Shown: positions 1 through 9,347, counted from the first letter of the stretch. The stretch is DNA of 64,000 nucleotides from Croceibacterium_B sp963783195 (GCA_963783195.1 CAWAMV010000001.1:1-64000); one strand, 5' to 3'. Notes: generated by a model from the letters alone, not told the origin. Translations and numbers: made by a program.

Positions 1-2
1 CG

Positions 3-176
3 AGATCAAGGCAATCCGTGGAGGCGCAGCACGTCTCGCAGCCGGTGTTCGCGCGCTATCTCAACGTGTCAAAGAACCTCGTCTCCGATTGGGAACGGGG
101 CAAGAAGCGGCCAGGTGGCCCGGCGCTGCGGCTACTTTCAATTATCCAGCGCAAGGGTCTTGAAGCGGTCGCCTGA
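3..176 (+). CDS. XRE-family HTH regulator/antitoxin, C-terminal fragment
   Basis: The window opens inside a reading frame of about 57 codons ending in TGA. The visible peptide has the recognition part of a helix-turn-helix domain (SQPVFARYLNVSKNLVSDWE) followed by a basic linker, GKKRPGGPALRLL, and a short tail. This is the pattern of small XRE-type regulators that act as antitoxins (HigA/NadS-like), which bind DNA and repress a toxin gene usually placed just upstream. The N-terminus and any toxin lie outside the window. The assignment to the HTH family is firm; the antitoxin role is inferred from size and tail. Confidence 0.65.
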   Translation, partial: RSRQSVEAQHVSQPVFARYLNVSKNLVSDWERGKKRPGGPALRLLSIIQRKGLEAVA

Positions 177-224
177 GCAGCGCTCGCCATCTGCGTTGAG
201 GCCCCTCTTGGAAGCATTCGGCGG

Positions 225-371
225 GGCACTGTCAAAAGCATCGGACTGCTAGCAAAATGAGGGGAAGCGGGGTAGGGGGAGCGCTATGCCTCGCCCAGGC
301 AAACCAGCCCTTCTACTTTCACTCCTCGCCCGAAGTGATCCGGCTGGTGGTGATGCTGATGGGGTCGTCTA
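225..371 (+). mobile_element. IS-A (IS6 family) left-end remnant
   Basis: The stretch starts with GGCACTGTCA, the IS-A terminal repeat, keeps the GCTAGCAAAATGAG leader, and then the first about 25 codons of the transposase (ATG at 286) with an indel. It breaks off after GTGATGCTGATGGGG. It matches the left end of the copy at 34283. The break is the same as in the remnant at 43697-43834. It is not functional. Confidence 0.8.
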
Positions 372-381
372 ATCGCGAGCG

Positions 382-1179
382 GGATTGTCAGGATAACTTT
401 TCCGCCGCGCACTGAAGCGCGAACCCAAGAGTTCATGCCGCAGCGGAGGACGCAGCGAGCCACTGCGCCATGGCGGCGGATCGGAACTGGCGCATCGTGT
501 TTCGGGAGATCAGGTGCCGCTGAATGTTGAAGGTGTTGTAGATCGCGCTGTGGGCTGAGACGAACCGCTGGGCTTGGCCCTGGGACTTGAAGCGTTGCAT
601 CTTTCGCTCTCGTCGCCGCACCGGCAGGTGCGAGTTCTCGACCCGGTTGTTGTCGCGTAACCGGCCTGGCCGATGCCGGTCCGCACAGCCGAGCTCGCGC
701 ATTGCGGCCTTGTACGAGGCCAGCCCGTCGGTCACGATTGTCTCCGGCACGAAGCCTTGGCTCTTGAGCAGTTTCCGCAGCAATTTCAGGGCTGCTGCCT
801 TGTTGCGCCGCTTCTGCACCAGGACCTCAAGTACCTCACCCTCCTTGTCGACGGCGCGCCACATGAACATGCGTTTGCCGTTGATGCGCACGACCATCTC
901 GTCGAGATGCCACACGGTGTCGGCGCGCCCGCGCCTTCGCCGGATGTTGGCCGCGATGGCCGGGCCGAACTTGTTGGCCCAGCACCGAACCGTCTCGTAG
1001 GTCGTATCAATCCCGCGCTCGGCAAGCATCTCCTCGACGTCGCGCAGGCTGGTCGTGAACCGATAATAGAGCCACACCGCCAGCCGGATCGCATCCGGCG
1101 GGAAGCGGTGACGCTTGAAAGAAATGGGCTGCATGATCCTCTCCTGGCGGAGAGAAGTTAGCGTTTGTTTGACAGCTCC
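382..1179 (-). mobile_element. IS-B, complete IS6-family insertion sequence
   Basis: About 0.8 kb bounded by imperfect inverted ends: GGATTGTCAGGA at the low-coordinate side and, on the opposite strand, GGAGCTGTCAAACA at the high-coordinate side. It contains one intact transposase gene read leftwards. A truncated relative lies at 41947-42386. It sits between an IS-A stub and the 3' end of the Rieske pseudogene, whose stop is only a few bases away, so it may mark the edge of the catabolic block. The exact ends and any target duplication are not certain. Confidence 0.75.
433..1134 (-). CDS. IS6-family transposase (IS-B)
   Basis: Intact 233-residue transposase, the usual length for IS6. The N-terminal zinc-ribbon/HTH part (YRFTTSLRDVEEMLAERGI, then YETVRCWANKFGP) is followed by the DDE catalytic core: WHLDEMVVRINGK holds the first Asp, VTDGLASYKAAM the second, and NNRVENSHLPVRRRERKMQR the Glu. 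It moves the element by replicative transposition with cointegrate formation, as known for IS6. It is only distantly similar to the IS-A transposases in this window (shared LRNVEDLLSERGI-type motif), so the two are separate subgroups. It appears to be the only undamaged IS6-type transposase here. Confidence 0.9.
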   Translation of the reverse strand: MQPISFKRHRFPPDAIRLAVWLYYRFTTSLRDVEEMLAERGIDTTYETVRCWANKFGPAIAANIRRRRGRADTVWHLDEMVVRINGKRMFMWRAVDKEGEVLEVLVQKRRNKAAALKLLRKLLKSQGFVPETIVTDGLASYKAAMRELGCADRHRPGRLRDNNRVENSHLPVRRRERKMQRFKSQGQAQRFVSAHSAIYNTFNIQRHLISRNTMRQFRSAAMAQWLAASSAAA

Positions 1180-1182
1180 CCG

Positions 1183-2258
1183 TCAGGAGGTTTTGCGCAG
1201 CGAAATTTCCTCGGTCGGCGCCACGGCTTCTTCCTTGTGGAGGCGCTTAAGCACGCCCTCGTAGGTGCGCACGGCCTTGTCCATGACCATCGGCATCATG
1301 CGCGGATTCTCGGTCTGCGCGATGACGCGGTACTGCGCCTCAATCATCCGGCGATCCTCCTCGAACGCCTTCAGCCCAAGTTCGGCGAAAAATGACTTGC
1401 GGGACGCCTCCTTCGCCCAAGGCCCGTAGGCGAAGAAATAGCGCGCGGTGTCCGCGCCCAGCGGCGTCACCGCCTGGCAGGTGAAGGTGGAGAACAGGGA
1501 CTGCGCGGATCCGCAGCTTCTCCCCCTCCAGTCGTTCGCATGTGCCTGCTTCGTGGCGCTGGGTCTGCTGCAGGAACAGACCGGGACGAGGAAGTCGTAA
1601 CTGGTGAACACGTCCTGGGGAATGCCCCGCCGTTCGCTCGGCTGCGGGGCCCGATGGCACATCACGATCGCAGCGAGTCCGGACTCGTACCCCGCGATCA
1701 AGCGTGCGAACGTCCAAATCGGCGTCGATCCAACTTTGTCCGATGGCGCTGTTGCCTCCGCGAAGGACGCGGTGTGTACATAGGCGATGTGCGAGAGATC
1801 GAGCAGGTTGTCGTTGATCAGCCTGGCGGGTGCCGCATAATCGATCCGTCCGGCTCCATCGCCAGTCCGGACGTCTCGTAGCGGTGAATCCGGTATAAGC
1901 GCCGGTTCCGCCCGCTGCTGGAGCCATCCAAACCACACACGCTATCCGTTCGACGGATGGAGACAGCGCGCGGGCCCGCGCGCGCCGCAGGAGGACGGTC
2001 TGCTCGCGGTTTTCGACCACCCTACCATCGGGCGCGAAAACCAGTCCCATGATACATGCGACGGATGTTCGTTCCCTCGCATCGCCAAGCGACAGCGGGC
2101 CAGCCGATGCACGCAGCGGACCTCCAGCGTCCCGACCGTACCACCCTCCGCGCGGAACACCACCAGGGCCTGTTCGGCGATCGTCACCGCGCAAGGCCGC
2201 CTGCCAGAAAGTCCCGGTTCCAGCCAGCATATACCAGGGATTCTTCAGGTAGGGGCAT
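1183..2258 (-). pseudogene. Rieske aromatic oxygenase (vanillate O-demethylase oxygenase-like), frameshifted
   Basis: Pieces of one Rieske non-haem iron oxygenase are spread over three frames. The start (ATG 2258) is followed by LKNPWYMLAG, typical of vanillate demethylase oxygenase subunits. A Rieske CVHRLA segment lies near 2110. The C-terminal 250 residues (from about 1938) carry NDNLLDLSHIAYVH, the two-His site for mononuclear iron. Total span fits the family's about 350 residues. The family uses O2 and reductase electrons to O-demethylate methoxyaromatics such as vanillate. At least three indels break the frame, beginning with the CCCC run right after the ATG. A DUF3237 gene with the same kind of damage lies just upstream. 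Either both genes are decayed or this patch has sequencing errors. Confidence 0.75.
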
Positions 2259-2294
2259 TGCGCCTCCGTCTCGCCGCTTGCGTGACAGCTCCGG

Positions 2295-2786
2295 CTAAAG
2301 CACCTTGAAATAGTGAATACGGTTCGCGCCGGGGAACTTTTCCGCGAACGCAGACGAAGACGTGCTTCGCCATCCGGTCGTGCGGGCCCTCTCGCACATC
2401 CAATTCGGACTGACCCCATGTAGTCATTCCGAAGCCCGCCGGTTCGTTGCGTGCCATGCGTTCGGCGACTTCCTCGTTGAAGGCCCAGCGATAGCCGCGG
2501 TTCTGCATGAAGATGGTCGTTCCTTCGTCCGGTTCGAGCAGTATCGTGCGTCGAAATCGATGACGCCGTCGGGCGTTGCAGCGGGCAACCGCCACCGCTC
2601 ATGGGACGACCTTGCCCTCGATACGGCCCTGCCATGGTCCTTCGCCGGCATAGACCGCGGCGCGCGTCGCGCCCATCGTCATGGGTTTCAGCCAGCGCGC
2701 ATTGGTGAGCGTGATCTCGATCGAGAACTCGTATTCGAGCTCGACATGAAAGGATGCGATGTGGCCATCGGAAACCTCGACTTGGC
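2295..2786 (-). pseudogene. DUF3237 family protein, frameshifted
   Basis: Segments in different frames together give a DUF3237 (UPF0311-like) protein: LEYEFSIEITLTNARWLKPM, MGATRAAVYAGEGPWQGRI, KVVPMSGG, DGVIDFDARY, FMQNRGYRWAFNEEVAERM and finally IHYFKVL before TAG (2295-2297). DUF3237 proteins are small beta-barrels of unknown or isomerase/hydrolase-like role, often found with aromatic and steroid catabolic genes. The start is unclear because the natural ATG region is out of frame. It is the first gene leftward of the operator at 2994 and is probably cotranscribed with the Rieske gene. A second, intact family member lies at 5053-5565. At least three indels; sequencing error is possible. Confidence 0.7.
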
Positions 2787-2989
2787 TGGCGCGGGTGCAA
2801 TACGGCAGCGCCTTCGCCGCGGTCTTCGGATCTTATCGATAATCACCTTAAAGCAAGGCAAAGGCGTCGCAAGCCTTCTCCGCGGCATCGCCGCCGCACC
2901 CGATCCGCAAATGACGGATGGCTGTCGCGAACGCCATCGCGCTTCGAGTCTGCGCAGACAAAAGCATACCCCTTGACTTGGCCGAGAAG

Positions 2990-3009
2990 TTCATTGACAA
3001 GTCAATGAA
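2990..3009. promoter_or_regulatory. 20-bp perfect palindrome, putative MarR operator 1
   Basis: TTCATTGAC-AA-GTCAATGAA is a perfect inverted repeat. Its core TTGACAAGTCA (2994-3004) matches the TGAYNNRTCA motif found in four other intergenic regions of the cluster. It lies about 105 bp before the MFS start at 3110 and upstream of the leftward DUF3237/Rieske genes, so it could serve a divergent pair. Assignment to the MarR regulator encoded at 5606-6139 is inference. Confidence 0.6.
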
Positions 3010-3109
3010 ATTGCACCGCGTTGTCAAAGCTCGACCGTACGCGCACAGGTGCGAACCGCATCCTCCGCCAGATGGCGCGGGCAGGTATCGGCACGACCGG
3101 GAAGAGATA

Positions 3110-4492
3110 ATGGCGGCATTTCCTGTTCAGGAATTTATTGATCGGCAACGTTTCGGACGGCCGCACCTCGTCGTGGTCGGGCTGGCGGTTCTCGCACTTT
3201 TCATCGACGGTTTCGATATCTTCATGGTCGGCAAGATCGCGCCAGCGATCGCCGATGGGTTCCGCGTCCAGCCGGAGGACCTGACGCTGGTCTTCGTCCT
3301 GCAGCAGGCGGGCCTTGCGATCGGCTCCTTCGTGGTCAGCCCGCTTTCGGACATGTACGGGCGCAAGCGGGTGCTCGTCGTGTCCTTCGCGGTGTTCGGC
3401 GTGCTCACCATCGTCGCAGCCTTTTCGCAGTCGATCCTGCAACTTGCGGTGCTGCGGGGCATCGCCGGTTTGTTCCTGGCAGGCATCGTGCCTGCGGCGC
3501 TGTCGCTGGTTTCGGAAGTCACGCCCGCGCGCAATCGCTCCACCGTCGTCGGGCTGGCGCAGGCGGGCTACAGCGCGGGCAACGCGATGGGGGCGGCGGT
3601 GGCGTTTCTCGTCCCGCTGACGGGATGGCAGGGGGCGTTCTGGGTGGGCGGACTGCTCGCGTTGCTCCTTACCCCGCCGATGGCGCTGTTTCTGCACGAA
3701 TCGATCGCGTACCTCGTAGCCAAGAAACCGGACGGCCCGCGCATCGCCCGCACGCTGACGCGCATCCAGCCAGACCTCGTGCTCAACGGGAACGAGCAGT
3801 TCACCCTGTCGGAAAGCGGTGCGCGCAGGACCACGCCGCTTCTGGACGTGTTCGGCAACGGGAGGGCGGTGCCCACCTTCGTCATCTGGGCTTGCTATCT
3901 GCTGAGCATGGGCAACATCGCGCTGCTCGCCTCTTGGCTACCAACCTATTTCAACGCGATGGCGGGTGTTTCCATCCAGGATTTCGCGGTCGCGCTGATG
4001 GTGGCGCTGGCAGGCGGGCTTGTCGGCATCGGCACCGTCGGCTTCCTCATGGATCGCATTGCGCCGCTCTGGCTGGTGGCGGCCTATTACGGAGGCAACG
4101 CCACGGCGCTGATCCTGCTGGGGCAGACGCCTTTCGAAAGCGGCCTGTTCGTCCCGTTGCTCGCCGCCTTCGCCTTCTTCCAGTCCGGCGGGCAGGGGGG
4201 GATGAACGTGCTGCTCACCCGGTTCTATCCTCCGTCGGTGCGCAGCACCGGGCTCGGCTGGGCGGGCGGCATCGGCCGTATCGGCGGGGTCGCACTTCCG
4301 GGGCTGGGCGGGCTGGCGCTCGCGCATTCGCTCGGGTTGGAGACCACGATGGCGCTGGTCGCGGTGGCGCCGCTGACGGTGATGGTGCTGCTGATCTTCG
4401 TGCTGAGGCCCACCTACGCGGTGGCGGAGAGGCACGCGGCCTCGCAGCCGAGCGCGGCGAAATCCTGGGAACTGAAGGGGAAGATGCGATGA
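3110..4492 (+). CDS. MFS transporter, aromatic acid:H+ symporter (AAHS) type
   Basis: A 460-residue inner-membrane carrier with twelve predicted helices. Near the N-terminus it has LFIDGFDIFMVGKIAPAIA, close to the GFD motif of PcaK/BenK-type aromatic acid carriers, and after the second helix SPLSDMYGRKRVLV, the MFS motif A (D-x-x-G-R-K/R). A longer upstream frame exists, but ATG 3110 is preceded by GGGAAGAG and starts with a normal MFS N-terminus, so it was chosen. The stop overlaps the ATG of the next gene (ATGA, 4489-4492), which implies translational coupling. Likely imports the substrate or an aromatic acid intermediate of the cluster. Substrate not determinable from sequence. Confidence 0.88.
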   Translation: MAAFPVQEFIDRQRFGRPHLVVVGLAVLALFIDGFDIFMVGKIAPAIADGFRVQPEDLTLVFVLQQAGLAIGSFVVSPLSDMYGRKRVLVVSFAVFGVLTIVAAFSQSILQLAVLRGIAGLFLAGIVPAALSLVSEVTPARNRSTVVGLAQAGYSAGNAMGAAVAFLVPLTGWQGAFWVGGLLALLLTPPMALFLHESIAYLVAKKPDGPRIARTLTRIQPDLVLNGNEQFTLSESGARRTTPLLDVFGNGRAVPTFVIWACYLLSMGNIALLASWLPTYFNAMAGVSIQDFAVALMVALAGGLVGIGTVGFLMDRIAPLWLVAAYYGGNATALILLGQTPFESGLFVPLLAAFAFFQSGGQGGMNVLLTRFYPPSVRSTGLGWAGGIGRIGGVALPGLGGLALAHSLGLETTMALVAVAPLTVMVLLIFVLRPTYAVAERHAASQPSAAKSWELKGKMR

Positions 4493-5043
4493 CACAGACT
4501 TGCTGGCCCGACGGAGTGCCGACATCCATGCCCGCGCAGGACCGCGCCGACATTACCGAGCTTTACGCCCGATATGCCTGGGGTCTCGACCTGGCGGACG
4601 AGGAGTTGCTGCTTTCCACCTTCTCCGACGATGGCCAGTTCGACCATCTGTGGCAGGGCAAGGCAAACGGCCACGAGGCGATCATGCAAAGCATGGACGA
4701 GCTGTGGAACAGGCGCCAGCACTGGTGGTACGGCCGCCAGCACGTGTTCAACACGTTCATCATGCAGCCTTTCGCGGAAGGCGCCCGCGTTCGCTGCTTC
4801 TTCCAGATCACCCAGTTCAACACCGAATATCGCAACAATTTCGTGTTCGGCATCGGCACACGGGACGACAGGCTGGTGAAGCGTGACGGGAACTGGCTGT
4901 TCTACAATTTGCACGTCAACGCTTGGACCGCCGCCGAGCAGGTCCCGTGGAAGGGCGAGGTCAGCCTCGATCACCGGCCTACCAATCCGTCGCCGCCCGC
5001 GGACAGGCGCCCCTTCCTCGAACAGGCAAAGGACCCTTGGTAA
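4489..5043 (+). CDS. SnoaL/NTF2-like family protein
   Basis: A 184-residue protein whose central part (DITELYARYAWGLDLADEEL, FSDDGQFDHLWQGKANGHEA, NTEYRNNFVFGIGTRDDRL) is the cone-shaped alpha+beta fold of SnoaL-like/NTF2-like proteins. This fold includes hydroxylating-enzyme small subunits, dehydratases, isomerases and lyases. No clear catalytic set can be named. The start overlaps the stop of the AAHS carrier (ATGA), so the pair is an operon. It converges with the DUF3237 gene, 9 bp away. It is one of three SnoaL-type genes in the cluster, which points to repeated use of this fold in the pathway. Confidence 0.8.
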   Translation: MTQTCWPDGVPTSMPAQDRADITELYARYAWGLDLADEELLLSTFSDDGQFDHLWQGKANGHEAIMQSMDELWNRRQHWWYGRQHVFNTFIMQPFAEGARVRCFFQITQFNTEYRNNFVFGIGTRDDRLVKRDGNWLFYNLHVNAWTAAEQVPWKGEVSLDHRPTNPSPPADRRPFLEQAKDPW

Positions 5044-5052
5044 GCCGAAACG

Positions 5053-5565
5053 TCAGAGCACCGCATAATAGCGGAACAACGAGTGATCGGGCGGATCGCT
5101 CTCTGTCAGCTTGGGCATGCGCTTTCCGACCCCCACGATCACCGTCCGGTTGAGCCAGTCGTGCGGCCCCTGCGGCGCGCGGAAATAGGGGGTGCAGCGG
5201 AAGTAGGGCGGGATCAAGGGTTCCTCGTCCGGATCCTGCTCCGGCGCGTGAATCGGTCCATGCACATAGCCCAAGTTGCGGATGTAGATCACGTCGCCAT
5301 TGTCCGCCTCGATCATGTAGTGCGCGTTCAGCTCCACCACTCCGTCGGTGCGGATCGCGGGCCAGTCGGCGCCGCTGTAATCGACCAACCGTCCGTTGAG
5401 CATCGGCCCTGTAACCTCGCTGTTCTCGCCCACAGAGGTGTAGCCGAAATTGGGTCCGCCGGGATGGATCGCACCCGTCCGCCAGCGCTTGTCGAAATTG
5501 ATGCGGATATCGAAGGCGTGCTGGTGGCGCAGGGCTAGCGGATCGTCGGTCATCTTGGTTCCCAT
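5053..5565 (-). CDS. DUF3237 family protein
   Basis: A 170-residue intact DUF3237 protein. Recognised by GPMLNGRLVDYSGADWPAI, RTDGVVELNAHYMIEADNGD, VIYIRNLGYVHGP and the end APQGPHDWLNRTVIVGVGKR, which follow the family's order (polar barrel strand, 'DGV-x-x-L-x-A', 'Y-x-R-N-x-G', 'W-L-N'). The function of the family is not established. Start may be ATG 5565 or ATG 5553, since neither has a strong ribosome site. It lies 40 bp downstream of the MarR gene in the same direction, so the two probably form one transcript. The frameshifted gene at 2295-2786 is a paralogue. Confidence 0.8.
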   Translation of the reverse strand: MGTKMTDDPLALRHQHAFDIRINFDKRWRTGAIHPGGPNFGYTSVGENSEVTGPMLNGRLVDYSGADWPAIRTDGVVELNAHYMIEADNGDVIYIRNLGYVHGPIHAPEQDPDEEPLIPPYFRCTPYFRAPQGPHDWLNRTVIVGVGKRMPKLTESDPPDHSLFRYYAVL

Positions 5566-5605
5566 TGCTTTTGGCGAGGAGAGTTTGGTGCCCTTCTTCG
5601 GGCGG

Positions 5606-6139
5606 TCAGTCGTCGGTCTCGGCGCTCACCATCGCCATCAGGCGATCGCCCACTTTGAGCAGCAGGTCGTCGAGCACACGGCGTTCCTCGGGCGAGAGGT
5701 CGGCGAGAAGTTCGAGGTGGAAGGCGCGCCGGCTCGCGATCCCCTTGCGGTAGGTGGCCTTGCCCAGCTTTGTCATGTGCAGGATCGGGCGGCGCAGGTC
5801 GATGGGGTTTTGGTAGCGGATGACCAGCCCCTTGTCCTCGAGCGCGCGCGCGGCCCGGCTGACCTCCGCCCGGTCCACCCAAGCCTGTTCGGCGACATCG
5901 CCGATCGTGCCCCCGCGCGGCATCTGCCCCAGCCGCGCCAGCACGCGCCATTCCGCGTAGCTGATCCCGTCTAGCGCGGTCAGCTGCCTGATGGTGAGCC
6001 GATCCATCACCTTGGCCAGCAGCGTTATTCGGAAGGTCGGGAAATCGACGCCTTCAAGCCGCCAGCCGGGCAGTTTCGAAGCGCCCGGCACCGATCCGGC
6101 AGCCCCGGCTTCTCCTTGATTGTTCACTAAACCATTCAT
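5606..6139 (-). CDS. MarR-family transcriptional regulator
   Basis: A 177-residue protein with the MarR winged-helix order. A helical dimerisation N-terminus (residues about 30-55) leads to ISYAEWRVLARLGQMPRGGT and IGDVAEQAWVDRAEVSRAAR, the recognition helix. The wing ALEDKGLVIRYQNPIDLRRP comes next, then C-terminal helices DLSPEERRVLDDLLLKVGDR. MarR proteins are dimers that repress by binding palindromes and release DNA on binding aromatic ligands. It is the only MarR-type gene in the cluster and sits divergent from the TonB receptor, with a TGAYNNRTCA palindrome between them. It is therefore the natural candidate to read all five such sites and to regulate itself. Confidence 0.9.
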   Translation of the reverse strand: MNGLVNNQGEAGAAGSVPGASKLPGWRLEGVDFPTFRITLLAKVMDRLTIRQLTALDGISYAEWRVLARLGQMPRGGTIGDVAEQAWVDRAEVSRAARALEDKGLVIRYQNPIDLRRPILHMTKLGKATYRKGIASRRAFHLELLADLSPEERRVLDDLLLKVGDRLMAMVSAETDD

Positions 6140-6309
6140 AACGGTCCCCGCGCCACGGTAGTCTACCCCCGTGCCAACCTATAGGTGCAGCATATCGAAG
6201 CCAATCACAATGCGACCCACTGCGCATATTGACATCGCGCCTTTTTCACCGTGGCAGGGGCGGGCTTTGGAAGGGACTTGCAATAGCTATGTCTCAATCG
6301 TACAATCTA

Positions 6310-6320
6310 TGACTAATCAA
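6310..6320. promoter_or_regulatory. putative MarR operator 2
   Basis: TGACTAATCAA, which on the other strand reads TTGATTAGTCA, lies between the MarR start (6139) and the TonB receptor start (6368), about 48 bp before the latter. It is identical on the minus strand to the core of the site at 20289. The position suits control of the receptor operon and autoregulation of the MarR gene. Confidence 0.55.
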
Positions 6321-6367
6321 TGAAGAGTCCCGCACAATGGGGGCCGTGCGAACGGGAGAAGCGTATT

Positions 6368-9292
6368 ATGAGCAAGAGGAAGACGAGCCACCTCAAGGTC
6401 GCGAGCTACGGCTCGCTGGCGATCGGTATGATGCTCGCCAGCCAGCCGCTGCGGGCGCAGGAGACCGTCCCCCAGGCCCAGCCAGTCGCGAACCAGCCAG
6501 TCGCCGAGGAGGCGGATGGCGTTGGTGCGGCGATCGTCGTTACCGGAACGCGCCTGTCCCCCACGGGCTTCACCGCGCCAACGCCGGTCACCGTGTTGGA
6601 CGAGGACTTGTTGCAGCAGCAGGGTGCCACTAACATCGCGGACGCCCTCAACGCGCTTCCCGCGTTCCGTCCGCAATCCACCCCCGCCACGGCGGCCATC
6701 TTCCTCAGCAACGTGGGCGCGAACCTCGCCGACCTGCGCGGCCTGGGCGCGCAGCGCACGCTGGTGCTGGTCAACGGACGGCGGTTCGTGCCGAGCACGG
6801 TTTCGGGATCGACATCCTTCGCTCCCGCCGGAACGGTCGACCTCAATATGATCCCCACTGTCCTTATCGACAGGGCGGAAGTCGTCACCGGCGGTGCCTC
6901 GGCGGTCTACGGCTCCGATGCGGTCGCGGGCGTTGTGAACCTTATCCTGGACACCGATCTGGCAGGTATCAAAGCGAGCGTGCAGGCGGGCATCTCGGAC
7001 GAGGGCGACGGCGAGGAGTTCTTCGCCACCGGCGCATACGGCACCGCCTTCGCCGATGGGCGCGGCCATTTCGTGATCGGCGCGGAATACGCCAACAACA
7101 AGGGGGTGGGCGACTGTTACGAGCGGGACTGGTGCGCGGAGGAATTTGGGCCGGTCGCCAACCCGAGACCCCAGGTGAATGGTCTCGCGCGGCAGCTGAT
7201 CCTGCCCAACATGCGTCCATCGCATGCGAGCTGGGGAGGGCTGATCACGTCGGGACCGCTGGCGGGCACCGAATTTCTGCAGGACGGCACCACCGTCCCG
7301 CATGACTACGGCACCTTCTATGGCGCGCCGATCTTCCAAAGCGGCGGCAGCATCGATCCTGAACACGCTTTTTACAACAACTTCCCGCTCGTCGCGCCCG
7401 TGGAGCGCGTGTCCTCGCTGGCGCAGGTGAGTTACGAGTTTTCAGACGACCTCGAGGCCTTCGTCGAGGGATCGTATGGCGAGGTCTGGGCCAGCACCAT
7501 CGCCTCGGCCCCGCGGCTCTTCCTCGGCACGGCGCCGGTGATCCAGCGCCAGAACCCGTATATCCCGGATGCTGTGGCGGCGAGGATGGATGCGCAAGGC
7601 GTCACTTCCTTCGTGCTGGGAAGGATCGGCAACGACATCGGCCCGCCTGTGGGCAAGGTAAACCGCAGTACCTGGCGCGTAGCCACGGGCTTGGAGGGTT
7701 CGTTCGCCAACGGCGCGATCAAGTGGGATGCCTATTACCAGTACGGCAAGACGGACTACAGTTCGCGGCTGCGGAACAGCCTGATTTCCGGCAATTCGGC
7801 GATTCCTGGCTCGCGCAATTTCTACAACGCGGTCGATGCCGTGCGCGACCCGGCCACGGGGCAGATCGTGTGCCGCATCACGCTGACCGATCCGCAACTC
7901 GCGGTCGATCCAATGACCGGCCCGTGCCAGCCGCTGAACCTGTTCGGAGAGAACAATTTCAGCCCAGAGGCAAAGGCCTACGTCACAGGCACCGCGGCGC
8001 AGGATACGCAGGTCACGCAGCATGTCGCCGCGCTTAACGTGCAAAGCGAGTTGTTTGACCTTCCAGGCGGTCCGCTGGCCGTAGGTGCGGGTGTCGAATA
8101 CCGCGTAGACGACGTGGAAGGCATGGCGGACCCGATCTCGGCCGCGCTGCGCTTTCTTTACCAGCCTGCCACCTCGATCACCGGCCCGTCCACTAAGGTG
8201 AAGGAGGGCTACGTCGAATTCGCCGCGCCGATCCTTTCGGACAAGCCATTCGCGCGCGAACTTTCGCTCAACGGCGCGGTTCGTCTGACCGATTATTCGA
8301 CCAGCGGCACCGTCACCACCTGGAAGCTTGGCGCGGTCTGGGAGCCTGTCGAATTCCTGCGCCTTCGCGCCACCCGCTCGCGCGACATCCGCGCGCCCAA
8401 CTTCTTCGAACTTTACAACCCGCAGGTGACGAGCTTCCAGTTCTTGTTCGATCCGGAACGCAACGGCGAAAGCACGCTGACGTCGGTCCTGCTTGGCGGC
8501 AACGCGGCGCTGCAGCCCGAAGTGGCGGACACCTGGACGGTCGGCGCCGTCATCTCCCCGTTGACCGGGCTGAGGTTTTCGGTCGACTATTTCGACATCA
8601 ACGTTGAAGGCGCGGTGGGTACGCTGGGCGGGCAGGTCATCGTCAACCGCTGCTCCGCCGGCGTCACGGAGTTCTGCCAGTTCGTGGAGCGAAACGCGAC
8701 CGGGGCGCTGGCGCGGGTGGAGAACGCCCTCCTTAACGTGAACGAACAGATCACCCGCGGCATCGACTTCGAGGCAAGCTACCGGACCTACGTGGCGGAC
8801 GGAGACCTGACGTTCCGCGCGCTCGCCACCCACATGCTGGACCTGACGACGATCGACTTCACCGGAACCGCGGTGGATCGCGCGGGCATGAACGGCTCGC
8901 CGGTGTCATTCCCTTCCGGCGTGCCGGACTGGACCGTCAACGCCAGCGTCGACTTCGCGGCCGGACCGTTCGAACTGGGCGCGCGGGCGCGCTGGATCTC
9001 GTCGGGCCTTTACAACGTCGAACTGATCGGGCCACATCAGACCGGCTACGATCCCACGCTGCCCAACAGCGTCAACGACAACTTCGTGGACGATGTCTGG
9101 TATTTCGACCTCAACGCCGCGGTGAACCTGATCGACAACGGCAAGGACCGGTTGCAGCTGTTCGGTGCGATCAACAACCTGTTCGACAAGGATCCCCCCA
9201 ACGACATCCCTTCGAGCTTCGGCGTAACCAACCCGGTGCTCTACGATGTGGTGGGAAGGTATTTCCGCATCGGTTTGCGATTCACCCATTGA
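6368..9292 (+). CDS. TonB-dependent outer-membrane receptor
   Basis: A 974-residue outer-membrane receptor. The chosen start, ATG 6368, follows GGGAGAAG; an earlier in-frame ATG at 6320 falls inside the operator. The signal peptide (SLAIGMMLASQPLRAQ) is followed by a TonB-box-like AIVVTG, the plug domain (DLLQQQGATNIADALNALP; LVLVNGRRFVP; VVTGGASAVYGSDAVAGVVN) and a 22-strand barrel ending in an aromatic-rich strand, FRIGLRFTH. Such receptors import scarce or bulky ligands with TonB/ExbBD energy. In sphingomonads they are frequent in catabolic clusters. It heads an apparent operon with an MFS carrier, a CocE-type hydrolase and a double SnoaL protein. The ligand is probably the cluster's starting substrate. 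Confidence 0.92.
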   Translation: MSKRKTSHLKVASYGSLAIGMMLASQPLRAQETVPQAQPVANQPVAEEADGVGAAIVVTGTRLSPTGFTAPTPVTVLDEDLLQQQGATNIADALNALPAFRPQSTPATAAIFLSNVGANLADLRGLGAQRTLVLVNGRRFVPSTVSGSTSFAPAGTVDLNMIPTVLIDRAEVVTGGASAVYGSDAVAGVVNLILDTDLAGIKASVQAGISDEGDGEEFFATGAYGTAFADGRGHFVIGAEYANNKGVGDCYERDWCAEEFGPVANPRPQVNGLARQLILPNMRPSHASWGGLITSGPLAGTEFLQDGTTVPHDYGTFYGAPIFQSGGSIDPEHAFYNNFPLVAPVERVSSLAQVSYEFSDDLEAFVEGSYGEVWASTIASAPRLFLGTAPVIQRQNPYIPDAVAARMDAQGVTSFVLGRIGNDIGPPVGKVNRSTWRVATGLEGSFANGAIKWDAYYQYGKTDYSSRLRNSLISGNSAIPGSRNFYNAVDAVRDPATGQIVCRITLTDPQLAVDPMTGPCQPLNLFGENNFSPEAKAYVTGTAAQDTQVTQHVAALNVQSELFDLPGGPLAVGAGVEYRVDDVEGMADPISAALRFLYQPATSITGPSTKVKEGYVEFAAPILSDKPFARELSLNGAVRLTDYSTSGTVTTWKLGAVWEPVEFLRLRATRSRDIRAPNFFELYNPQVTSFQFLFDPERNGESTLTSVLLGGNAALQPEVADTWTVGAVISPLTGLRFSVDYFDINVEGAVGTLGGQVIVNRCSAGVTEFCQFVERNATGALARVENALLNVNEQITRGIDFEASYRTYVADGDLTFRALATHMLDLTTIDFTGTAVDRAGMNGSPVSFPSGVPDWTVNASVDFAAGPFELGARARWISSGLYNVELIGPHQTGYDPTLPNSVNDNFVDDVWYFDLNAAVNLIDNGKDRLQLFGAINNLFDKDPPNDIPSSFGVTNPVLYDVVGRYFRIGLRFTH

Positions 9293-9347
9293 AGGATGCC
9301 CGCGCGGCCCCGCCTGACGGTGCCGCGCGCCATCCCCGGCTTCAACC

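Noticed and set aside
1340..2800. A 486-codon minus-strand frame through the Rieske/DUF3237 region
   Set aside because: It only strings together short in-frame pieces of two genes between indels (for example KNPWYMLAG). It was replaced by two frameshifted genes.
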